The notes beneath the pieces were generated by a model. That model saw only the letters and a program-made list of their open reading frames with translations. It ran no database searches and was not told where the DNA came from. Shown in pieces: positions 16,001-23,845 of a stretch of 64,000 nt of DNA (within the stretch, counting starts at the first letter, position 1; the number at the start of each line of letters is the position of its first letter). The stretch covers positions 2,371,001 to 2,435,000 of the forward strand of contig NZ_JAKFIA010000001.1 in assembly GCF_022569295.1 (NCBI RefSeq). Direction: 5' to 3'. Source of the DNA: Pedomonas mirosovicensis. Lineage in GTDB: Bacteria > Pseudomonadota > Alphaproteobacteria > Sphingomonadales > Sphingomonadaceae. Position numbers and translations under genes: made by a program.

Positions 16001-17803
16001 ATGGGTGGACCAAGTCATAGGAGCGGCAAGCTGTTGACAACCGCCCTTCACCTCGCGCGCAAGAAGCAGGCTCGCCAGGTCCGCCGCGGACCGGGGCTTG
16101 GGCGCTTGCGCCTGCGGACGCCCCTGCGATCGATCGGCTTTCGCGAGCAACTCACCTTCCTCCTGGCCCTGTCGCTGGCACCGTTCTTCCTCCTTGCGCT
16201 GCTCAATGCCAATCGCGCTTACGATACCTACCGCGACCAGCTTGAGCACACGGTCTTTCTCGCCGCCGAAGTCATCTCGGCCCGCGAGAAATTGTTGCTG
16301 GAAGAAACCCGCCACATGCTGCAGGGCATCGGCGGCGATGCCAAGCTGAACATCGACACGACCGCCTCGACCGCCACGTGCCAGCCCGACATCAGCGCCA
16401 GCCCCTCCATGGCGCCCTACCTGATCGGCTTCCAGGCGATCGATCCGCTGGGACAGACGGTGTGCCGTTATGGCAACGACCTCTCGGTGGAGATCTCGTC
16501 CGAGCGCTTCGCCTTTCGCCAGTCCTCCAGCCTCGTCAGCCTGATGCCGGCCCTGCCGAACCAGCACAGGCCGATCGGCCTTGTGGCCGTGCCCTGGATG
16601 ACCGGCGCAAACGGCGAGACCAGCGGGCAGCTCATCGCGGCCATCGACGCCCGCGCCTTCACAGATGCGGCGGATGATCTGTCCCTGCCCAGCCAGACGT
16701 CCCTCGCGGTCATCGACCGCGAAGGCCATCATCTGACCTTGGCGGGCGACGACCCGGACAGCGTGCAGTGGCTGCCCTCGCAAGCCCTGCTGCCTCTGGC
16801 CGGCAACGCCGTTGCCTCGACGCTGGTGGCGCGAGACGGCAAGGAGCGGCTCTACATCGTGCGGAAATTGGGCGACTCCCAGATGCTGCTGGTGGCCGCC
16901 GCCCCCATTGCCTCGGTGCGGGACATGGCCCTGTTCGTGCTGCTGAGCGGCATCGCCGGGTCGCTTCTCATGCTGGTGCTGATGCTGGGCGCGGTCTGGT
17001 GGCTGTTCCACCACTTCGTGACGCGGCCGGTCGCCAGCCTGGAGAAGACCTTCCTTGCCTACGCCAACGGCAACCTGTCCGTGCGCGCCCGGCCCCAGGC
17101 CCATGCGGCGCGGGAGATCCGCTCCCTCGCCGTCTCCTTCAACCGCATGGCCGGCTCATTCGCCGAGATCAACCAGAACCTGGTGCATGCGGCGGTGCGG
17201 GAACGGGCGCTGCGGCGCGAGCTGCATCACCGCGTCAACAACAACATGCAGATCATCCTCGGGCTGCTGAACCTGGAGGCCCGCGCCGCCAACCGCGAGG
17301 AAGACGTCTCCCAGCTCAACAATCTGATCCAGAGGGTGCTGGCCATCGCCATCGTCCACCGCCGCTTCTACGAGGGGCTGCGAACGGACATGATCGACTT
17401 TACCAGCAGCCTCTCGGACCTGCTGGACCGGCTGCGCGGGCAGGATAACGCCTCGCCGCTGGTGAAGCGCCTGCAAATGAAAGCGGCCTCATGCGAGCTG
17501 CCCATCGACCAGGCGGTACCGCTGGCGCTGCTGGTGTGCGAATGGGTGCGCGCCCTCAATCACATCCACACGGATGAGGCGGTAACCCCCGTGCTCAGCC
17601 TGACGATGGACCGGATCTCCGGCCTCGTCACCATGAAGCTGATCGGAATTGAGGGAATATCCCCGCATGACTATGACGATGTGGAAGACGTAAGCCAGAA
17701 GCTGGTCAATGTGCTGCGAAAGCAGCTCGATCACCAGAGCAAGGGCAGGACGGATTCGCTCTGGGAAATCAACTTCCAGGCGCGCGGGTCCTCCGGGGTC
17801 TGA
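16001..17803 (+). CDS. Membrane HisKA_2-family sensor kinase of the GSR locus (PhyP/PhyK-like)
   Basis: 600 residues: a basic N-terminus, TM1 (about 47-70), a periplasmic sensor of about 235 residues, TM2 (about 308-338), a HAMP-like linker, then a HisKA_2 dimerisation domain with RRELHHRVNNNMQIILGLL (phospho-acceptor H409 or H410). The ATP-binding part looks degenerate: the N-box reads CEWVRALNH with Ala518 where Asn is expected, and no DxGxG box is visible. Such kinases feed or drain PhyR; Sphingomonas PhyP, encoded at the same locus, is a negative regulator. Adjacent to nepR and ecfG. The start is uncertain because no clear ribosome-binding site precedes 16001. Confidence 0.8.
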   Translation: MGGPSHRSGKLLTTALHLARKKQARQVRRGPGLGRLRLRTPLRSIGFREQLTFLLALSLAPFFLLALLNANRAYDTYRDQLEHTVFLAAEVISAREKLLLEETRHMLQGIGGDAKLNIDTTASTATCQPDISASPSMAPYLIGFQAIDPLGQTVCRYGNDLSVEISSERFAFRQSSSLVSLMPALPNQHRPIGLVAVPWMTGANGETSGQLIAAIDARAFTDAADDLSLPSQTSLAVIDREGHHLTLAGDDPDSVQWLPSQALLPLAGNAVASTLVARDGKERLYIVRKLGDSQMLLVAAAPIASVRDMALFVLLSGIAGSLLMLVLMLGAVWWLFHHFVTRPVASLEKTFLAYANGNLSVRARPQAHAAREIRSLAVSFNRMAGSFAEINQNLVHAAVRERALRRELHHRVNNNMQIILGLLNLEARAANREEDVSQLNNLIQRVLAIAIVHRRFYEGLRTDMIDFTSSLSDLLDRLRGQDNASPLVKRLQMKAASCELPIDQAVPLALLVCEWVRALNHIHTDEAVTPVLSLTMDRISGLVTMKLIGIEGISPHDYDDVEDVSQKLVNVLRKQLDHQSKGRTDSLWEINFQARGSSGV

Positions 17804-17850
17804 CCCTGACCCGCGTCGCGCAGAATATACTGGTAAACAGGTAGGCAACC

Positions 17851-18141
17851 ATGGAACCAAAGGCCAAGAAGCACGTTAAACCAGTGATTGGATCACGGCG
17901 GGTTGGACGGCAAGTGCTCAGTATGGAAGGGCGGGGTCAAAAACTGAAAAAGCTGGAAGGAACGGGCGCTTATTGGGCGTCACGGTCCTCGAAGTATACT
18001 TCCACTTCAGGGCTGGTGAATCGCGTCACGCAGAGCCTCCGGGCTGTCTATGACGATGTCCTCAACGAGCCCATTCCGGAAGAATTTACTGCTTTGCTCG
18101 GCCGCCTCGAGGAGGCCGAGAAGAGTGGTTCGGGCCAATAG
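17851..18141 (+). CDS. nepR: NepR anti-sigma factor
   Basis: 96 residues. The C-terminal half carries the NepR core: VNRVTQSLRAVYDDVLNEPIPEEFTALLGRLE, forming the two helices that clamp EcfG and, under stress, bind phosphorylated PhyR instead. The N-terminal 50 residues are basic and probably disordered, which is longer than the minimal family. It sits 14 nt upstream of ecfG, the canonical order. No EcfG promoter is found directly upstream; transcription may read through from the kinase gene, whose stop is 47 nt away. Confidence 0.9.
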   Translation: MEPKAKKHVKPVIGSRRVGRQVLSMEGRGQKLKKLEGTGAYWASRSSKYTSTSGLVNRVTQSLRAVYDDVLNEPIPEEFTALLGRLEEAEKSGSGQ

Positions 18142-18155
18142 TAGCAGGTGATGAA

Positions 18156-18779
18156 ATGGCATCCAGCTCCGAGCCGGCGCCTAAATTTGATTTTAAATCG
18201 GAGCTTATTTCGGTCCTGCCCCACCTCCGCGCCTTCGCGCGAAGCCTGACAGGCCAGCGAGACGCGGCGGATGACCTGGTGCAGGACGCCCTGACCAAAG
18301 CGTGGGCGTCGCGGGATCGTTTTGAGCCGGGGACCTCCATGAAGGCCTGGACCTTCATGATCCTTCGCAACAGCTACATTTCCCAGATGCGCCGCAGGCG
18401 CTTCACCAGCGATTGGGACGAGGAGCGGGCCGCACGCGTGCTGGTCATTTCCGCCAGCCAGGACGGCAACCTTGAACTCGGCGACCTCCACCGGGCGCTG
18501 CAGATCCTCCCCGAGCAGCAACGCGAGGCCCTCATTCTCGTGGGCGCGGGCGGCCTGTCCTACGAGGAAGTCGCCCAGATCTGCGGCGTGGCCATCGGCA
18601 CCGTGAAGAGCCGCGTGGCGCGCGCTCGCGCAGCGCTCGCCGCCCTTATCGAAAGCGGTAACATCTGCAGCCGCATGGGACAGGACGAAAGCGGTAAGGC
18701 CGAAACGGCGGACGTAATCCTCAACGAGGTAGAGGTGATCGAGAACCGCTACACCGGTACCCGCGCCTCTTCCCGTTAA
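18156..18779 (+). CDS. ecfG: EcfG-family general stress sigma factor
   Basis: 207 residues. Region 2 is present (LRAFARSLTGQRDAADDLVQDALTKAWA, with the DAADDLVQ motif) and region 4 (LPEQQREALILVGAGGLSYEEVAQICGVAIGTVKSRVARARAAL). It lacks sigma regions 1 and 3, as ECF factors do. Bound by NepR in unstressed cells and released by PhyR-P, it directs RNA polymerase to GGAAC-N16/17-CGTT promoters, of which this window holds many. AGGTGA lies about 6 nt before ATG 18156. The C-terminal 40 residues extend past region 4. Confidence 0.93.
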   Translation: MASSSEPAPKFDFKSELISVLPHLRAFARSLTGQRDAADDLVQDALTKAWASRDRFEPGTSMKAWTFMILRNSYISQMRRRRFTSDWDEERAARVLVISASQDGNLELGDLHRALQILPEQQREALILVGAGGLSYEEVAQICGVAIGTVKSRVARARAALAALIESGNICSRMGQDESGKAETADVILNEVEVIENRYTGTRASSR

Positions 18780-19061
18780 AGGTTCGGCAGGCCTGACCGC
18801 CCTTGGGCCCCAGGCCAGGGCTTCTTGGCCGAAACGCAGACGACAGGTCCCGCAAGGCACCCGACATCTCCCTGGCAGAGTGTTTCACGCCGAGCGGGCC
18901 TGTTGTCTCGCGGCCCGCATAATCCAGCCTGGCCTGCCGCACTCCAGCCTTTCACTCGGCCGTCTCACGCAGAGCAGCAATGGCAAACACGACCGACTTT
19001 CCCGCCAACGCAGGATGCTTCCGGCCTCACAGACAAAGGCGCTGCCTGCCGCGGCGCGCCT

Positions 19062-19238
19062 TCAGACCGCCGGTGGCTTGCGGTTGAACAGGGCCAGCAC
19101 CAGACTGATGAGGAACAGGATCAGGAAGACGAAGAAGATGATCTTCGCGATCCCGACAGATGCGACTGCGATACCTGAGAATCCGAACAATGCCGCGATC
19201 AGCGCAATGATGAAAAAAGCGGCTGCCCAATATAGCAT
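19062..19238 (-). CDS. DUF1328 small membrane protein
   Basis: 58 residues: [19 protein letters not shown], then [19 protein letters not shown] and [16 protein letters not shown]. This is the DUF1328 (YtjA-like) signature, two membrane helices and a short basic tail. AGGAG lies 7 nt before ATG 19238. The family is small, membrane-bound and of unknown function, and is often found in stress regulons of alphaproteobacteria. It has its own EcfG-type promoter at 19270-19294. Confidence 0.9.
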   Translation of the reverse strand: MLYWAAAFFIIALIAALFGFSGIAVASVGIAKIIFFVFLILFLISLVLALFNRKPPAV

Positions 19239-19269
19239 GTCCGGTCTCCTGGCCTAATGCATATAGCAC

Positions 19270-19294
19270 AACATTTCAGCGGCACGTTGGTTCC
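19270..19294 (-). promoter_or_regulatory. EcfG-type promoter of DUF1328 gene
   Basis: Minus strand: GGAAC (complement of 19290-19294), 16-base spacer, TGTT (complement of 19270-19273), 31 nt from the start codon. Confidence 0.72.
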
Positions 19295-19324
19295 GCCGCC
19301 GACATTTGTTTCCAACGAAAATCA

Positions 19325-20380
19325 TTAGGTTTTTTCAATCGGGTTCGGCTTGTCGAGGGCATCGAAGAAGGTGCTCATGATCGCCGCGAACGGCAGGGCG
19401 CACACGGCCCCCACCAGCCCGAAAATAGCATGGCCACAGATCAGCACCGCAATGATGAACAAGGGGTGGACATTGATGCGGGTGCCGACCAGCTTGGGCG
19501 CAAGGACAACCGTTTCCAGCATCTCGCTGAAACCATAGATGGCCACAACGCCCAAGGGTAGCAGCACCCCCTCGCCCTGGAAGAACGCGACGCTCAGCGA
19601 TGTGATGAACAGAGTGAAATTCCCCAGCACCGGAATGATGGACGCAATGCCTGTCGCAATGCCGAGGATAAAGCCGAACTCTAGGCCGATGGCGGACAGG
19701 AGCACGGCATGCAGCAGGGATTGAACCAGGCACAGCAGAATTTGGCCCTTCAGGAAATCCACTAGCCGGCGCTTTGCCCGCATCCAGAACAGTTTCAGCT
19801 CCAGCGCGTGATGGCTGCTGATCCATGATCCGGCCCGCTGCAGCAGGAATTCCCCGTCCTTGAGCAGATAGAAGGCGACAAACGGCGTGAGCAGGCAGAC
19901 GAAGATGAAATTCCATACCGAGCCCGTCAGCCCGAAAACATAAGGGGCAATGCGGGTCACGTCCTCTCCGATCAGCGACCCGGCCTCGACCCTTCCTTCA
20001 GCGGCAGAGGCTACGGAAGGCACCCACGCGCGCAGCGCTCCCCGGCCAACAACATCCTGAAGGGCAGAAGCGATGCGACTAATCAGCTCCGGCAGGTAGA
20101 CGATGAAATCCCGCAGCTGCTCCGCGCCGGCCAGAATCAGGATCAAGAGAATAGCCGCAACCGTGATGCTTCCAACGGCCGTGGCCAGCGCCGCCGCCCA
20201 GACATTGGACAGCCCAGCCTGCCGCAGCGCATCCCGGGCAGGCTGCAGCACGAGGCAAAGAACCCAACCAAGAATGAAAGGAACGGCACTGCCGCCAAGG
20301 AGCACCAGGACAGCAATGATACCCGCGATCATCAGGCCCGGCGCCAGGCCGGGGGTTGACCGCACAGGAGGCGTTGTCAC
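19325..20380 (-). CDS. AI-2E family (PerM-like) transporter
   Basis: 351 residues with paired hydrophobic helices near the N-terminus (about 13-30, 34-50), a helix at about 60-90, a soluble insertion (about 95-150) and a dense C-terminal membrane bundle with GIATGIASIIPVLGNF and VPLLVGTRINVHPL-like KLVGTRINVHPLFI. These are hallmarks of the AI-2E/PerM exporter family, whose substrates range from autoinducer-2 to sodium/proton exchange. GTG 20380 is the start. A degenerate EcfG-like site lies upstream. The substrate cannot be predicted. Confidence 0.85.
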   Translation of the reverse strand: MTTPPVRSTPGLAPGLMIAGIIAVLVLLGGSAVPFILGWVLCLVLQPARDALRQAGLSNVWAAALATAVGSITVAAILLILILAGAEQLRDFIVYLPELISRIASALQDVVGRGALRAWVPSVASAAEGRVEAGSLIGEDVTRIAPYVFGLTGSVWNFIFVCLLTPFVAFYLLKDGEFLLQRAGSWISSHHALELKLFWMRAKRRLVDFLKGQILLCLVQSLLHAVLLSAIGLEFGFILGIATGIASIIPVLGNFTLFITSLSVAFFQGEGVLLPLGVVAIYGFSEMLETVVLAPKLVGTRINVHPLFIIAVLICGHAIFGLVGAVCALPFAAIMSTFFDALDKPNPIEKT

Positions 20381-20444
20381 GAACCGCTAACGTCCTTTGT
20401 ACCAGGCCGACCCGAACCATTTCAGGCCGGGCCATGAAAAAGGA

Positions 20445-20469
20445 TACGCACCGTAGCCGTTCACGTTCC
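20445..20469 (-). promoter_or_regulatory. Degenerate EcfG-like promoter
   Basis: Minus strand GGAAC (complement of 20465-20469), 16-base spacer, CGTA (complement of 20445-20448): one mismatch at the end of the -10 element. It points at the AI-2E gene 65 nt away. Confidence 0.4.
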
Positions 20470-20570
20470 GCGCCGAACCGCAGGGGAAAGCTGCAACCGC
20501 CGAATATCGCGTCAGGGTGCCGCCAGCCGGCGCTTGCGATGGGCGGACGCAGGGGCCGCCCCTCCCGCGA

Positions 20571-20595
20571 GGAACTCCCCTTCCGACCCTTCGTT
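20571..20595 (+). promoter_or_regulatory. EcfG-type promoter of entericidin gene
   Basis: GGAAC (20571-20575), 16-base spacer, CGTT (20592-20595), 76 nt before ATG 20672. Confidence 0.75.
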
Positions 20596-20671
20596 TCCGC
20601 CGCAGGATCGTAGCCCGGCCGGTCCCAGCGGTTGGGCGCCCTCCTGCCCTGGCCAGAAAGGAGATCGCTGC

Positions 20672-20845
20672 ATGAGTGATAAGCATAGGATGCAGGTACA
20701 GCGCGCGGCTGCCCACCTTGGCGTTCTTGGCGCCCTGCTGACCCTGGGCCTGCTGGCCGCCTGCAACACGACCGAGGGACTGGGGCAGGACATGCAATCG
20801 GCGGGCGAGGCCGTCAGCGATACCGCCCGCGACGCAAAGGACTGA
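20672..20845 (+). CDS. Entericidin-like small lipoprotein
   Basis: 57 residues; AAGGAG lies before ATG 20672, so the longer upstream reading is discarded. A signal sequence ends in the lipobox LLAAC, followed by NTTEGLGQDMQSAGEAVSDTARDAK, the EcnA/EcnB pattern. In E. coli the entericidin pair acts as antidote and toxin lipoproteins under stationary-phase control. Here a single copy is preceded by a perfect EcfG promoter, matching the E. coli logic of stress-sigma control although the sigma factor differs. Confidence 0.88.
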   Translation: MSDKHRMQVQRAAAHLGVLGALLTLGLLAACNTTEGLGQDMQSAGEAVSDTARDAKD

Positions 20846-21030
20846 TCGGAAAGATTGACTGGAGCCCTTTCCTCCCCGCCGTTTACGCCGCACTTATACC
20901 GAGGGAGCCTTTCTCATGCGCCGTTAGGTGTTGTCCGTGCGCTCTTCTCCCTCAAGGGCACGGTCCGCAAGCACCGTGGGCGCACTGCCTTGATATATGA
21001 TTTGAATTTTCATTGTGCGATAAACGGGGA

Positions 21031-21067
21031 AAGGGAGGCCGGACCAATTCCAGCCTCCCTTTTTTTG
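21031..21067 (+). terminator. Rho-independent terminator
   Basis: AAGGGAGGC (21031-21039) pairs with GCCTCCCTT (21053-21061), followed by a run of T to 21066. It lies 185 nt after the entericidin stop and before the convergent phyR end. The 20846-21030 interval shows no gene. Confidence 0.8.
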
Positions 21068-21136
21068 CCCCCGTTGCCGCGTCTTGCTTCCCTGCCCGGC
21101 CAGTCCGTAGCCCCCCTGGCCGCCGGCGGGTAAGGC

Positions 21137-21913
21137 TTAGGACACGTCGATAGCCTGACCGATGGTCGCCTTGACGACGCGCCGATCGAACGGCTTGGTG
21201 ATGAGGAACGCCGGCTCCGGCCGGTCGCCCGTCAGCAGCCGTTCGGGAAAGGCGGTCAGGAAGATCACCGGAACGTTGAATTGCTTCAGAATATCCGTGG
21301 CCGCTTCCAGGCCGGAGCTGCCGTCCGCCAGCTGGATGTCGGCCAGGATCAGCTCCGGATAACCGGTTTGCGCCAGTTCAATCGCCTCTGTGTGGGTAGA
21401 GGCAACGCCGACCACGCTGTGCCCCAGCTCCTCGATGAGATTCTCAAGGTCCATCGAAATGATCGGCTCATCCTCGATAATGAGGACGCGAAGGGCCGAA
21501 CGCTGATCGATTTCAGCTAACGCAGCGTTGACCAGTTCCTCGATCTCGCTCTCGTCGCGGTCCATGATCTGAGCCGCTTCCTCATAGGTGAAACCCTCGA
21601 GCGTCGTCAGCAGCAGAGCCTGACGGGAATCGAGCGACATTTCCGTCGACCGATAAAGCTGGGGCAAGGAATCGCTGCCATTGACGACCGACCTGTCGCC
21701 AATCTGCATGAAGGTTGACGACAGGATGGTCTGGAACAGACGATAAAGGGTAATCCGCATCTCGTTAGGGCGGCGGAACATGCTGGAGTCCTCGAGTATG
21801 ACTTCCAAGCAGGCCCGCACGAAAGCGTCACCAGCCGCCTGAGTGCCAAGCAGGGCGCGCGCATAGCGCCGCAGATGTGGCAGATGTACTTGAATTTCCC
21901 TGGCTATTGACAT
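21137..21913 (-). CDS. phyR: PhyR general stress response regulator
   Basis: 258 residues from ATG 21913 (MSIAREIQVHLPHLRRYARALLG, the usual PhyR beginning); the longer upstream frame is not supported. Residues 1-135 mimic an ECF sigma factor (sigma2- and sigma4-like parts) and residues 140-258 are a receiver domain with acidic pocket EDEP, phospho-acceptor D192 (LADIQ), T220 and K240. Phosphorylation exposes the sigma-like domain, which binds NepR and frees EcfG. Length and architecture are standard. A near-match EcfG site (21989-22013) suggests autoregulation. Confidence 0.95.
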   Translation of the reverse strand: MSIAREIQVHLPHLRRYARALLGTQAAGDAFVRACLEVILEDSSMFRRPNEMRITLYRLFQTILSSTFMQIGDRSVVNGSDSLPQLYRSTEMSLDSRQALLLTTLEGFTYEEAAQIMDRDESEIEELVNAALAEIDQRSALRVLIIEDEPIISMDLENLIEELGHSVVGVASTHTEAIELAQTGYPELILADIQLADGSSGLEAATDILKQFNVPVIFLTAFPERLLTGDRPEPAFLITKPFDRRVVKATIGQAIDVS

Positions 21914-21988
21914 GTCCCTCTTCGCTTCTTTTTGGCCTGGTTGCTCTCGGCCTTGTCCTGGAAGGACGAAAAGACCCCGCTCGCGTGT

Positions 21989-22013
21989 AACGCTCATCAT
22001 GCCCAAAGGTTGC
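21989..22013 (-). promoter_or_regulatory. Near-match EcfG promoter of phyR
   Basis: Minus strand GCAAC (complement of 22009-22013), 16-base spacer, CGTT (complement of 21989-21992): one mismatch in the -35 element, 76 nt from the phyR start. The surrounding gap (21914-22355, 442 nt) holds no gene. Confidence 0.5.
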
Positions 22014-22355
22014 AAAAAATCGAGATAAGACCTTACGCGCAAAGCAGTTTCGGATACGTAGCTATAAGACTTCTGGAACAACCGAAACTCGGGGCTGCGG
22101 CTTTGTTGCGAAATTCAAACAGGCAAGCCGACACCGCTCAGAATTATACCTTCGAAGCCGGAAAGGCCAGAAGGTAATATGACCTGACTCGCCAGCCCGA
22201 GAACAAAAAACCACGAAATCGCTCGCAGGGATTTTTACGTAGCTTTGCGGTTGCATTAGGGTCGGCTCGACAGCACTATCCCGAAACCTTACGCGAAGGC
22301 GCGCATGATCGCCTTCCTGTGATGTCTTGAAAGAAGGCGAGGGGGAGGAACGATC

Positions 22356-23768
22356 ATGGGCGAAGCGGGCAGCGTTCTGATGGCTGCAGTGGGCGACCTC
22401 AGCATGCACAGCCTGCCCGCGGCGGCGTTGCCCGCGCCCGACGCATGGAGCCTTGCCTCCGATGTCTGGGTCGTTGCCGATCTGCTCATCCTGATCGGTT
22501 TTCTGCTGGCCCTGTTGGCAACGTTCGCGCTCGCGGTCGTGCACGGCCGGGACCATTGGAAATACGTCAGCATCTTTTTTGCAGGCGCCGCACTGTCCTG
22601 CGGATGCGGCCTCATCATCGTTCAGCTTGGCCTTATTCGCGCCAGTGGCCTGCCCCTGTTTCTGCTGCAATGCGCGGCGGGCCTCTTCGCCATGATTTCC
22701 GTGCTGACGCTGTGGCCGGCCCTGGCAGGAGCTGCCGCCACGCCCAACCGGTCATCGGCCCGCCACAATGCCCCCCTCGAACCCGGCCTTCCGTTGCGGA
22801 CAGGCCCGGGCGGGCCACTCAGCCTCGAGGATGCGCTGAGCGGCATCGGCGCCACCATGTTCGCGCGGGGCGAGGATCTCTCGGAGCGCTGGTCCACCGC
22901 CCTGCCCGGGGAGATGGTTGGAGATGCCGCCCTGCCCTCGACCTCCTTCGCCGCGACGCTGAAGGAGAGGATTTCCGCTTCCTTCAGCTCCGCCTTCTCG
23001 AGGAAGGAAGCCGTCGCCACCAATTTCCAGATAGAGGACGCTCGCGGCAACCCGCGCTGGTATGAACTGACCGTTCAGCCCGGCGTCTTTACCGACGGGC
23101 AGCGCGGCGCTGTCGGCTGCCTGTTCGATGTAACCCGCTTCCGCCAGCCGGAGGCCGAATGCCGTTCGCTGCTGCAGGAGGCCACCCACCGGGCCAAGAA
23201 CCTGCTGACCGTCATTCAGAGCGTCGTTCGCATGAGCGCCAAAACGCTCAATCTGCCGCCGGCCACCATCGAGCCCTTCAATGCGCGGCTGCAATCGGTG
23301 GCGCTGGCCTATGATCTTCTGGTGCGGGAGGAATGGGAAGGCGTCGCCCTGCCTGATCTGCTCAGGTCGCAGCTCGGGCACGCCCTGGGCGGCGCGGTTT
23401 CGCGCGCGTCCTGGTCGGGCCCGCCGTTACGGCTGCGCCCCAGCGCGGTTCAAACCCTGGCGCTGGCCTTCCACGAACTAGCTGTCAAGGCCGAGGCCCA
23501 GGGCGCCCTATCCCTTCCCGAGGGAAGCCTGCGGGTCTGGTGGGAAACCGTGTCGCTAAAGGACGGAAGCGAGGGCTACCGCCTCGTCTGGCAGGAAACC
23601 GGCGGCCCGGCACCCGACCAGACCGCCGAGCGCAAGACCTTTTCGCGTGATATTCTGGAGCGGCTGACCCCACGCGGCCTGCGCGGCGAAGTTTCGTCCG
23701 CCTACACGGAAGAGGGCTTCCGCTGGGAAGTCCGGTTTCCCGCCACCAATATCCTGCCCACAAATTGA
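22356..23768 (+). CDS. HWE-type membrane histidine kinase next to phyR
   Basis: 470 residues. Three membrane helices (about 37-60, 69-92, 95-120) are followed by a PAS-like segment (about 165-265), an H-box EATHRAKNLLTVIQSVVR with H278, and a C-terminal ATPase-like domain with the WxE motif at 412-414 (VWQET). The canonical HELATNAxKYGAL N-box reads HELAVKAEAQGAL, so the Mg-ATP Asn is Lys378 and the following Lys and Tyr are also lost. This may make it a phosphatase, a phosphotransfer partner or an inactive scaffold. GGGAGGA precedes ATG 22356. Divergent from phyR, so a PhyR input is likely. Confidence 0.82.
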   Translation: MGEAGSVLMAAVGDLSMHSLPAAALPAPDAWSLASDVWVVADLLILIGFLLALLATFALAVVHGRDHWKYVSIFFAGAALSCGCGLIIVQLGLIRASGLPLFLLQCAAGLFAMISVLTLWPALAGAAATPNRSSARHNAPLEPGLPLRTGPGGPLSLEDALSGIGATMFARGEDLSERWSTALPGEMVGDAALPSTSFAATLKERISASFSSAFSRKEAVATNFQIEDARGNPRWYELTVQPGVFTDGQRGAVGCLFDVTRFRQPEAECRSLLQEATHRAKNLLTVIQSVVRMSAKTLNLPPATIEPFNARLQSVALAYDLLVREEWEGVALPDLLRSQLGHALGGAVSRASWSGPPLRLRPSAVQTLALAFHELAVKAEAQGALSLPEGSLRVWWETVSLKDGSEGYRLVWQETGGPAPDQTAERKTFSRDILERLTPRGLRGEVSSAYTEEGFRWEVRFPATNILPTN

Positions 23769-23794
23769 GCAACCTAGGTTTGCCTGCAAACAGC

Positions 23795-23828
23795 AAAAGG
23801 GGCGCTTTCCAGCGCCCCTTTGTTTTGC
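23795..23828 (+). terminator. Rho-independent terminator (bidirectional)
   Basis: AAAAGGGGCGCT (23795-23806), loop TTCC, AGCGCCCCTTT (23811-23821), then GTTTT. It separates the convergent kinase and aminotransferase genes and can work in both directions. Confidence 0.85.
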
Positions 23829-23845
23829 CCATATCGGGCAGCGGC

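Noticed and set aside
15629-17104. 491-codon minus-strand frame
   Set aside because: Antisense of the HisKA_2 kinase and composed of Gln/Gly/Arg-rich shadow sequence.
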